Shown here one piece after another: positions 23,345-34,060 of a stretch of DNA of 64,000 nucleotides; positions within the stretch are counted from its first letter, which is position 1; each line of letters begins with the position of its first letter. This DNA is from Engraulis encrasicolus (lineage: Eukaryota > Chordata > Actinopteri > Clupeiformes > Engraulidae): positions 20,296,177 through 20,360,176 of the forward strand of contig NC_085869.1 of the NCBI RefSeq assembly GCF_034702125.1. The letters are read 5' to 3'. The translations under genes were made by a program, and so were the position numbers. The notes below the pieces were generated by a model. It was not told where the DNA came from and ran no database searches. It worked only from the letters and a program-made list of their open reading frames with translations.

Positions 23345-26300
23345 ATGGGGAACAAATATGTTATTCATTTGCTGGCCTTCATACTCGTTCAGTGCTCTGT
23401 AGGTAAGATGTAGCTGATTTTCTCTCCCATATGTCCACGAGACTATACAGACATGATGGTTGAAAGCGAAAACAAGCGCAAAAGTTTAAATGGTGTTAGT
23501 TATTGCGGAATCATGTTACAGGCGAGGGGTTCTAAAGTGACTGCAACCTCCTATTTCTGTACCTTAGAGCCTACTGTTTGTATCGTGTGAAGTATGGTTT
23601 ACTTTAAGTCTACTAAAGTGATTCGTTGTGATATCCAATCATTCCACTAAAACATGTCTGGCTATATATATTTGTTTTATTGTTTCAGAAGAGGTGTCTA
23701 GTGCTATCCATGGAGAGCGAGGAAGTAGTATCACACTTGATCCCCACGTTAGGGGGGAGTTGGACAAAATCACCTGGACACACAATGGCAACAACGTGGT
23801 GGAATACGACCAGAGTCAGTTCCATATATTTGAAGCCTTTAAAAAGCGGGTTGTTTTAAATATTCAATCTGGACAGTTGACAATAAGGAAGTTGAAACCC
23901 GAAGACAGTGGTGTTTATGAGTCAACCGCAATCACAAATGGGAAGCCACTGTACTCTAAACACGATGTTCAAGTATTTGGTAAGTTGACGCTTATATTTT
24001 CATGCAATTGTTCATGTTTGGTGTTGTGGTAGGCTACACTAGACCTCACCGAGAGCGCATGGGCAACAAGTATTAGGCCCCAGCTGTAATACATGATTAC
24101 ATAGTATCTTGTGTCAGCAGAGAACAAAGTGTCCATTAATACTTTAGTAACTTTAGGCCCTGCATCTGACCACCCTTTTGTGCGAGGTCGTGCCATCCAG
24201 GGTTTTAATGGTGTACTAATAGGTCTGAGTTAATAGTATACATTTAGAAACTGTTTTCTTCATGAGGCTTCCTTGGCAGTCATCCTTTGCCTGGCACTAT
24301 GCCTCAGATACTTTCTTCTACCACATTATCACAGTCTGTTGTTTAGTGTAATCATCTTAAAGAGTAGTTTTTATCAGTGAGTGTACACACCCTTTTCTCC
24401 ACCCAGTAGATAACTTACAAACTCCATTCACTGCATGAGGAAACAATAAGACCATTACACACACGAGGAGACCAAACACTCCTACCAATTGATTGGTTTT
24501 TATTTGTCATGTCAATCCAACAGGAAATGAGTGGCGAATGATCAGGGCCAGATTCGTTTAGGTAGCCTATACTCCAGGGGTGGGAAACTTTTTTCATTCG
24601 AGGGGCCACTTCAAATTCCTCCAAGGGCCGTACTATGAACACAAACCAGGATTCCCCACCCTTCACTTCAGGCCTATATTGAAGACGGCCACCTTTAAAA
24701 CAGACCCCACCTTCTCTAGGTCCCCTGAATATAACTTATCTGCCTACGCAACAGAATCCTCTTTTCTGATTGGCTGATGGGGTTGCAACTAATTCCCTAT
24801 AACCTGTAAGGCGTCAAACGTGCGACTAAGTTAGGTTACTAATTCTAAACTGTAGGTTGCTATGGCCAAAACCCAGTCGTTAGTTCTATCGCATTTGTTT
24901 ATCAAGTCAAGAGTCAGTCGTTAATTCTATCGCATTTGGTTGTCAAGCCAAGAGCCAGTCGTCAGTTCTATCGCATTTGGTTGTCAAGTCGGGCGCCGTA
25001 AAAGTTCTACTACATGCATCTGACAGAGGCGCGCCTGATTACGTGCGCACTAAATTTTTCTGCAGTTGGCATAATTCAGGTTACAAATTTACAGATAGGC
25101 CCAGCAATACATGGCAAAATACCCTGTACCGAAATTCTAAGCACCTGCCTCGCCATCAATTGTATCGAAACGAGTCACCTCGTCATCTGCTCCACTCCCA
25201 TGGTTTTTAAAATGTAGGCTATTTCCCGCTGCCTTCCCTTTGGTATTGATCTGAAAACGTCTAAAAAAATGTTTAAAAAAAATTAGGCTACTCTCCTCTC
25301 GTGGGGTAGGAACACGTGTGAAAGGGGAAAGGGGAGAGTTATTAAAAATGACCCTAGCGTTGGGAATCTCTCTTTCACGCACGAAGTTGACAGGTAGCCT
25401 GTGATGATCAGCAGGGGGAAATAGACGCGTAATGCGACATGTGTCGATTCAGCATAGAAATGCTTCGCAAGTTTTTGTTTTTAAACTTCCATCCCACCGT
25501 AGTATAGGGCCAAAGGAAAATTAAATAATCACAGCGTCGGCAGGCTACCAAACGAAGATTCTAGGCGCGTCAAGTTGGACGCCCGCACAGCAACATTCTA
25601 TCTTGATAGAACATGGTTCCTACAACTTTACAGACGATAATAGATTAAAAAGTACCCCACCATAACGGCAGATAAGCGGGATAACGGCCTTCGAGGTCGA
25701 CCGGTTATAGAAATTAATGGCTTGGCGGAGGCAACTTTGTCTCCGCGCTGCGCGCGTCGCCAAACTTCGGAGCCGCCGCCTCGCCATTAATTTCGTATAA
25801 CCTGTCACCTCGTCGGCCGTTATCCCTTACTTAATTGTATTGCAAATGTAATTTGTAACATTTCCTTACACAATATGCCATATTTCATGTGAAGCTGCAT
25901 AACATTAAAATTAAATCGGGGGCCGGATAAAACTGCCTCAAACGGCCCTTGAGACATAGGTTCCCTACCCCTGCTGCTATACTCCATAATATTGGTGGGT
26001 CAAAGACGAGACGTGCATTTTTTTTGTTCCGCACTCATTTAACTATCAAAAAAGTAAATTAATGAATTTTGAATGTTATGCTGATAAACAGCATAGTCTG
26101 GTGTCTCATTTCAGTAACAAAAAAATAAAAAAAATTGTGAATGTATGTGTTAAATAATCTCATAAAGTGCAAAAACGTCATTCAGTGTAATGGTCCGAAC
26201 TTAAAAATCATCAATACATCCTTGAATAATTATGCAAAATGACGAACAAAATTCTTTTTTCACTCTCTGGGCATAATTCTAGAAGTGTTCTTGTTATTGT

Positions 26301-29300
26301 ATCAAAAGCACGTTTCATTACCATTTTGTTTTGATATTCAAATCATCTGGGGACTTTTGTCCGGATTTTCAATTCCTTAGATATCATTCAGTGTAATAAG
26401 ATCAACATGGTGCTTTTAAATCATAATAAAAAGTGATAGTCACACACAATATGTGACATCATCAAAAGGAACCCTAGGGACCCCTTAAGTGATGATGCAA
26501 AGGGAGAATCTTGTTCTTCAATAGTCAAAAATTCTGTATTTTTATCTTGTGGTAACAGCGTCCACAAAAACAGATGTCATTCAGTGAAATGTCAAAAAAC
26601 ACTTTTATACTCAGATATTCATCCAAACAAGCATATTTTCTAAATAGACATAGTAAACATTGTGGGTCAAAGTCATCGTCTCATGTAGGTGACTAACTGT
26701 GTGCTTGTAAAAAGGTAAAAATAAGGTGAAAAGTATTTGGTCGTCCTTCAGTGTAAGAGATGTCATTCAGTGACATGCAGTGTAAGGGCCATTTCATTCA
26801 GTGTAATCAGTTCATGGTTGTATATTAAGAATCAAAACGGCAATATAAGTTGCAATATTACTCTAAGATACAATAATATGATGATACTACTTGAAATTAT
26901 GACTTTTATTGTTATTTCCATTATAACCTTGTTATTGCCATGTAGCATCCATATTACTGGGTAGATTCTGGGATTTTGGAAGTTGTACATGAATTATCAG
27001 AACACCCTAAGTCACAATCCCCGAAATATGCAGGTTAACAGACAAACATTTCTTTTTTATTGTTTTAGGCCTAAGTAGTAGCCTACCTCTAAGCTTGTGA
27101 TCTTGGAAGTTCTTCAAAACACATTTTAATGCCCCAATATTAAGTAAAATACCAATTATTTGACAACATCTATTTCTGTTGTCACTCATTCAGGACGTTG
27201 AGTACTGTAGTATGATGGTAACAATATGATAGCAATGAAAAGTAGCTGTTTATATAGGCTTTTTTGCCAAGGCATCATTCAGTGTAATAGTTGTGGTCAT
27301 TCAGTGAAATGCACATTTTTATGTGAAAATAAAGTCAAATTCTTACGAAACTTATTTGTTTAGCACAACAAATGCGGGGGCATACAACAAATGAATAATT
27401 GTGCATTTAAACTGATTTTCTCTTCAGTGGAAAAACTTCTTAAAGCCAAATGGGTGAAATGCACTCGGTGAAAGACTACAAACACTGCAAAAACTATTTG
27501 CAAATGCCTTTTACTAGAAATTTTAGGTTTGATGAAGACCTTAAAAATAGGCCTTTACTATGTTATGTAGCTTATTTCAGTTTTTTAACGTCATCTATAT
27601 GTTTTTTGCATTATCAACAGTTTAACACCGTATTACACTGAATGACATTTTATGGGTGAAAATGGGGTAAAATGCATGTTCCTTACTATTTTCTGAACAG
27701 AAAATAATAAACTTAATCACTCTACACTCCAATGTACCCAAAAAAGTTGAAGAACGGTGTCAGGGAACAGTTTTATTTTTTGGAGTCCTGAAAACCCTGT
27801 TTCGTCTTTGACCCTGGTGCTCTCCTTGCTGTAGCAACATATGATCCTGACAATGTATATACTTTGTTTTGCTGTCATTTCCAGACTCTGTTCCCCAGCC
27901 CATTGTGACTTGTAAGGAGGAGAGCGGTGAGTCTGAGCTGGCTACACTGGTGTGCAGTGTAGATGCGGATACTCCAGTAAGGTACAGGTGGAGGGGCCCT
28001 ACAGTGTACGACCAGCAAGGCCCTGAGCTACAGCTGGACCGAGAAAAGGACGCAGACTCGGTTTTCATCTGCCTTGTGAAGAATGAAGTCAGCGAGAAAC
28101 AGACCAGCTTCTCTCTACGAGACTGCGAGCCAGGTCAGATATGGTCACTAAAGTTTCGACTATCAAGTCCCATGTGTCCTTAGTCCTTGCTTTTGTTAGC
28201 TTCCGGCACACTTCTTATTTTGTGTCTTGTCTTCATTCCACAACTGGGAGTTCAAGTGTGCTTGTTGTTCAGTGTGCAAAACATAAAACCCCTATATGGT
28301 TACGTTAAATTAATTTGCCTTCAATGTAATCCATATGTTGGCTTCAGAAACAAAACTAACTCTGATATTTGTTCACACAGAGGGTACGTCATCTGGAATC
28401 ATTGTAGCAATAGTCATTGCTGCAATATGTCTTTTATTGCTGGCAATACTGATTCCTCTGCTGATCTGCAGACAGCAAAAGAAAAGTAAGTGCAAATGAG
28501 TTCCCCAACAGTTTCTCAATCACGTACGAAATTTTTGCATGGAATGAAATAATATTGTTCCGCTGTCCCTCTTTACTACCAAGAACGTGCCAAGAAGACC
28601 CTGGTGCATGGACACGTGCATGTTGAGAATGGTGAGTAATGCCAAGACTTCTCTGCTAATCAGGTGTACAAGCTAGATACAGGATTATGAGTCAGTTATG
28701 CCATTGTCTATTGTGTACTTGTACATGCCAACTTCAAGAAAAATGTGCTCATGTGGTATAAAGAAATTACATTGTGTGCAAATGCGTACAAATCAGGGCT
28801 TGACACTGGCACCTGCCAACCGGCCAAATGCTGGTAAAAGGTGGCTGTGGCTGGTAACAATTTCAGTGTCAGTAGCCAATTTGGCAGGTAGCTTATTCTA
28901 TGGTGTAGCATACCAGAATAGCGTATATTCTGCAATTTGCCCCTTGTGTATCAATTGTTTGTATTTAAGTTCAAGAAAAAGCTCAGTTACTCAGTTTCTA
29001 TTTGTTTGTTTTATTTCCATGTAGAAACCCATGCATTCTTGTTTTAAGCACCTTATTTTCTAAGGTTATATGTACAGTGTCAATGGCTGGATCGCTAGTG
29101 ACTCGGGAAAACAACTAGCCACAGTGGCCGGCAAGCGAAAAAGTTAATATCAAGCCCTGGTACAAATGTGCAAATATGTATAAACGTGCAAATACAAAAT
29201 GCTTACACAGAAAGAGTAGATTATAATTGTCATGAACTGTACTCTGGCCATTTGGTAATATTTCTCTTCAATTAATGAGAAGCTTCATGCGCATAGTTAT

Positions 29301-32300
29301 TGAGCAAGTTCACTCATTAACCACAAGCAAAACATTTTTGTTCACGAGGAGATATGGAGTGTCTGCAGGTACACTAAGGAAAACAAGCAACCAGACCAAA
29401 TAGTTAACCATGGCGGGGAGTAGTACTTTGCCCTTAGTTATTTTTGGAATGTATGTGTAATATGTACTTCCCTATAAGACCCTCCCCCCCTTGTAGCATT
29501 TTTTTTCTCACAAAATGTGAATGTTGATAAGTCAGGTATGATAAAAGATACGGACATTTGTGGCATACATTTTTATACCTTTGAAATGTTTTTGCAAGTT
29601 ATGCATTTTAGTCAATTTGTATTGGTTTTTTTTTTCTTTAGTCAAGACTCAACGAGGCCTTTTCCAGAAAACATATTCATAACTTTGGCCATATTTGGAG
29701 TAGTTAACCATTAACATAGCTGCTGAGTGAGCACGCTTGGTGTCTTGACAGTAGTTTAACCATAACAAACGTGAATGGTTCAATAGTTATTATCATACCA
29801 CGACGACTGTCTCTATAAGCTGTATGCATATTGTAATTTGTGCATATTGTGTGTATTCACTTTTTGCCCAATTTACAGGAGAAAGAAGAAACCTGTTGTC
29901 AGCTGCAGAGGCCACGGATGAGGACACAGGTAATGAATTTAGGGCTGTAGTTAGACAGGACGTCAGACATTTCTCATTTGATCAATTCAAGCCAACTCTA
30001 GGTTATTAATGATGTTGTATCTAAAGAGAGAGTCCTGTTTTAGAGAGATACTGGCAATCAATCTTACACAAGGAGCGTATACACTGATTAAAACTTGTGT
30101 CTACTACATCAGTGGTTTCCCAGCCTTTTCCAACTTGGGGCCCACTTGAAATTTTCACAAATGTCCGGGGCCCACCTCTGACCCAATAAACAACACAACT
30201 CAAATAAATAGTGAACAGCAACACACACACAAATATTTGGATTTTTCAAACAATAATTTCAAGGCCCACTTGGAATACCTTCAGGGCCCACCAGGTGGCC
30301 ACAGCCCTCAGTTTGAGAATCACTGTACTATATGTACTGCATACTACATGCATGATGCTGGTAATTGAAGGCTGCGGTTAGTCATAACATGTAACTGTTC
30401 GATTGTGAGTTATTCGTGCAGTGATCTCTATTTTTCTCTCGCAACTGAAGATGAAGGAGGACAGAGGGGAAAATCAACGGGACTGGTTCGTGGTAAGAGA
30501 AAATATTAACACACATACAGACACGTTTATAAGAATTAAGGATTTACAGAAATTAATTGCAGAAAATGTCCATTTGATTGTTCTATTCAGGTGGTCATCG
30601 CAACCCCAAGAGACACTCTGGCCTCGGAGCTGCAGAAAATGGCACTTCTTTCTCTTTACGAGCAACCCTTCCAAGCAATGCTAAACTACGGCCAAGAGTT
30701 GGCGATGAACAGAAAAATGGTGAAGCTAAGGACACCAGCAGTCCAGGCCAACCAACAGCCAATGGGCTTCAACAGGATGAACGTGCTGAAATGTCACATC
30801 CTGTGCCTGTCGAGGTAATCATACCGGACCAGAAGGCGCCCGAGGACCAGTCGAACGCACATGTGACAGAATCTGTTCCAGCAGTCGTAACCAGTTTCCC
30901 ACCAAATTCAGAAGATCCCGACATGCAACGAGACACTGTAAATGGCAGCACAGATCCGATTGTGAGTGAGGGGCTTACTTGTAGTAGTCCAGAGGATGAA
31001 GTGGCCGACACAACTTCTTATCATCCCCACAGCGTCATCGGCACGACTGAGGGAGGAGAGAGTAGGAACTCCTTGGAAGATGGCGAGAATGTGAGCGAAA
31101 GTGGCCTGAACACTGGTCTGACTCCAGATCTTGCACCAGAAGAGGAAAAGGATCAAAATGAAAAATTGCAAACAGAGGCAGGAAGCAGTCAGGAAGATGT
31201 TGGGGTAAAAACCGAAGCGTTACCTGTTGGGGAAGATAATGGCACACATGTTCAGCAGAACCATGATCTACCTGAGGAAAAAGACGACGTAAAAGATGAG
31301 CAACTCCATTCAGACAAATCTGTAGAGGACTTGACTGATGTCGAGCAGACAGTTCAGGAGGATCCAATAGAAGAGGCTGTGAAGGTTGATAAAAGGAACG
31401 AAGAGTCTGACCAAGACGAAGACGAGAGAGCCACAGAGGCAAAGGCAACAGGAAAGGAGGAGGGAAGCGATGAGGAAATAGAGCAAGAGGAGAGGGAAAA
31501 GAAGGAGGAGGAGAACACCACAGCTATTGAACATCCTCCTCCCAGAGAAGAAGAAAAAGATATTCCCATTTCAGGCGTACAGGAGGGTGGGAGGAGCACA
31601 GAAGAGCCCGAGATTGAGGGAGAAGAGGAATTGTCAGAGACAAAACGGCATGATGGAAAGGAAACGGATAGTGGAACAGAGCAGGAGGGTGGTGTGGAAG
31701 ATGACACAAACCAAAGTGAGGAAGATGAGAAGACACCTGGACAAGAGCAGAATGACTTAAGACAGGAGGACACACTCAAACTCGATGAGGAGGTGGAGCG
31801 TGCAAGTAGTAAGGTGGAGGATCAACTTCTGCAGGAGGCTAATGAGCAACCAATCGGTGATCACCAAGCAAGTGGGATGAATGAAATGAATGATAAAGAA
31901 AGTGAGATGATGTCACAGAGTAAGGCACAAGAAGAAGATGATGAAGATCTGAAACCACTGCACAAGGAGGAGGAAGACCACAGTATACCTGCAGAAATGT
32001 CTCCCTCTTTAGAGCGACAAGGCAGTCCTGATATCAAAATAGATCAGACAGTCAGTGCGACAGACACAGGAAGTGACAGTACAGAAAATAATATTGAAAA
32101 GGAAGTGAAAAATGAAGATGAAACAGAGGAACAGAGTTTACTGGCAACACAGCCTGTTGGATTAATGGAAGAGGCCAGAACGTCACCTACGGACCAAAGG
32201 TGTGATAAAGATGACGATGGTGAGGAAGAGGAAAAAACTGAAGATCACGGGCGAGATGAACATACAACCACTATCCACAGCAAAGATTTTTCTGAGAAAT

Positions 32301-34060
32301 CAGATGTGCCTGAGCTGATAAAAGAGGAGGAGCAGAAAAATACAACTGGAGGTGTAATTTCCAAAGATGAGGCTGTTGAACCTGAGAAAAGTGATGAGGA
32401 AATTGCTGCAGTGGCAACTAACACTGAACCACAAAGGGAAAGCTCCCAGGAGGAGCAAGAAAAGCAAACATCTGAACTGGTCAAACCTGCATCAGATGAA
32501 GACGAAGACGGGAAACAGTTAAGCCTCCAGGCACAGGACAAAGATCCCAAGGACCTAAACGATGAGGAGAGCGAAAAGGAAGAGGAGCTTAATGATGCAA
32601 ACAGGCCTGCAGGTCATGAAGCTGGCGAATCTGACAAAGCAGATGAAGATGAGACCGCAGTTTCTACACCAAAGAATGAAAGCAGCCAAGAACAAGACAC
32701 AAGTGAACCAGACGAACCTCTGTCCGAAGCAGAGCGAGGCACAGGCAGCAAACCACAGGTTGATGAAGACCACAAACTGACAGATGACACTGAAACAGAA
32801 AGCAGGCCAGCAGGCCAGGAAGATGTATCTGAGAAAAAGGACGACGGAACAATATCAGTTCTGGAACCACACCATCCGCAGGCCAAAGCAGAGGAGTCTG
32901 ATGAACATGACAAAAGCGATGAGGAAAGTATTTCAGTGACGGCCAACACTGAATCACAAAGGGAAAGCAACCAGGAAGAGCAAGAGAGACAAACACCTGA
33001 TCTGGTCAAACCACCATCTGATGAAGAGCAAGACTGGGAACAATTAAGCCTCCCACCAACACAGGACAAAGATCACAAGGACCTGAACGAAGATGAGGAG
33101 AGCGAAAAGGAAGAGCCATCAGTCCAGCTGCAGGACGAAGCCCCTGAGGAGGTAAAAGATGAAGAGCAAAAAGGCCAGACAGACAGTGACCAGGTACAGC
33201 CTCAACCACTGACGAAGGAGTTGGTAGAGAAGCTGAACGATACAAATACCGGCGGTGACCATGACGTGGACAAAGACTTGCCACGAGAGAAGACTGAAGG
33301 AGATGCTGAGATGGATGACGACAGGGAGGTAGTCAAGGAACCTGCACCGAACAACACAGATCAAGTGCAGGGTGAGGCTGATCCTTCAGTTCCTGACGTG
33401 AAGTTAACTGCCGCAGATGGACAGGAACATGATGTGACAGAAGACCAAGTGACAGAAAAGCCAGGTAATCTTCGTGACAGTGAAACGCCTGCTCCTGCAC
33501 AGGACAAGGAGGCGGAGAAAAGGCAACAGGACGCACAGAAAGACGGACAACAGCAAGATGATGAAAACAATTCTGATGATTCTGATGAAAATAAAATGTT
33601 AACTGACCGAGATGACGAGATTAACCGAAGCCAAGAGCCTGACAAGACACCGGCGGCAGAGAAAATAGAGGACAGGGGGCTGCAGCCACGACAGACTGAT
33701 GGAGACTCACTAAATACCACATCGCCAGGCCAACTGCAGACTGAGCAGAACCACGTCAATACGCAAGAAAAAGGGAGTCTACCTGAAAAAGAACCACCCA
33801 ATGAAATTCAAAAGATAGATCAGGCACAGGTACAGCAAGAACCGCCAAATGGTTCCAGTAGTGCTAGTGACGTAGGAAATGCTGAAGAGATTGAGGAGCC
33901 AGAGCAGAATGAAGATAAACGTGCTTCTTCATTAGAAAAGGAAGACCAAGGCAGAAAAAATATGGAAAGAAAGAGTGCGGAGATGAAGGAAGATAATGCG
34001 GACCAAAGTGGGGTAGAAAAAGTTAAAGAAGCGAGTCAAGATGGCAAAAATCTAAACTGA
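23345..34060 (+). CDS. CD2/CD58-like Ig receptor with a giant acidic cytoplasmic tail (8 exons)
   Basis: Probable leukocyte adhesion molecule. Exons: 23345-23402 (start MGNKYVIHLLAFILVQ, signal peptide), 23689-23979 (V domain), 27885-28133 (C2 domain), 28381-28485 (membrane helix GIIVAIVIAAICLLLLAILI), 28584-28631, 29879-29929, 30451-30492 and 30591-34060. Every border is GT/AG and every intron phase 1; the spliced frame is 4314 bp, 1437 aa. The V domain (ITWTHNGNNV..EDSGVYESTA) lacks both canonical cysteines, and the C2 domain has four, the CD2-family pattern. The last exon encodes residues 282-1437, rich in Glu, Asp, Gln, Ser, Thr and Lys, with one Tyr, one Trp and two Cys, so no ITAM, ITIM or ITSM. 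CD2-family tails are normally under about 200 residues. The exon is open to its stop and phase-compatible, so it looks real, but transcript proof is needed. It diverges head-to-head from the CD2-like gene at 8779-10721. Confidence 0.82.
24874..24990. repeat. 41-bp tandem repeat, three copies
   Basis: The copies begin at 24874, 24915 and 24956, each 'cagtcgt.a.ttctatcgc' followed by 'atttg.tt.tcaag'. They lie inside the 1.4-kb hAT-like element. Confidence 0.88.
25678..25826. mobile_element. Palindromic MITE nested in the hAT-like element
   Basis: The arms begin GGGATAACGGCC at both ends in inverted orientation and continue with matching segments ('gaggt', 'ggttata', 'gaaattaatggc'), about 55 bp each. 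The loop is GC-rich with a 'cgcgctgcgcgcg' core. The whole 149 bp can fold into one hairpin. No clear target duplication was identified. Confidence 0.75.
26179..27644. repeat. Interspersed CATTCAGTGTAA motif array
   Basis: The 12-mer CATTCAGTGTAA occurs exactly at 26179, 26395, 26795 and 27276. Close variants occur at 26578, 26745, 26764 and 27298, all in the same direction. One inverted copy (TTACACTGAATG) closes the array at 27633-27644. The sequence between is AT-rich and unique. It may be a DNA transposon with repeated transposase-binding sites; I do not recognise the family. Confidence 0.7.
28794..29159. mobile_element. Non-autonomous hAT-like MITE, 366 bp
   Basis: It begins CAGGGCTTGACACTGGCACC and ends with the complement 'aatatcaagccctg'. 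The 8-bp target duplication GTACAAAT is perfect (28786-28793 and 29160-29167). It lies in intron 5 of the plus-strand Ig gene. A decayed relative is visible near 3118-3200 ('cacctgccaaccagccaaa'). Confidence 0.9.
30110..30325. mobile_element. Non-autonomous hAT-like MITE, 216 bp
   Basis: It begins CAGTGGTTTCCCAGCCTTTT and ends 'cagtttgagaatcactg'. The flanking octamers TACTACAT and TACTATAT differ by one base. It lies in intron 6 of the plus-strand Ig gene. Confidence 0.85.

Larger units (their letters stand above)
24575..25976. mobile_element. Non-autonomous hAT-like element, 1.4 kb
   Basis: It begins CAGGGGTGGGAAACTTTTTT and ends with the complement of CAGGGGTAGGGAACCTATG, followed by one extra CTG. 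The flanking octamer CTATACTC is perfect (24567-24574 and 25977-25984). It lies in intron 2 of the plus-strand Ig gene. Inside are a 41-bp tandem repeat and a palindromic element; no transposase frame was seen. Related shorter copies lie at 34305-34533, 36472-36700 and 49802-50035. Confidence 0.88.

Noticed and set aside
24874..24990. CRISPR-like array
   Set aside because: The three 41-bp units are directly tandem without spacers, inside a transposon in a vertebrate genome.
31310..33801. Several long minus-strand open frames opposite the acidic tail exon
   Set aside because: They are serine- and leucine-rich shadows of the E/D-rich codons on the plus strand; none shows a domain or splice context.
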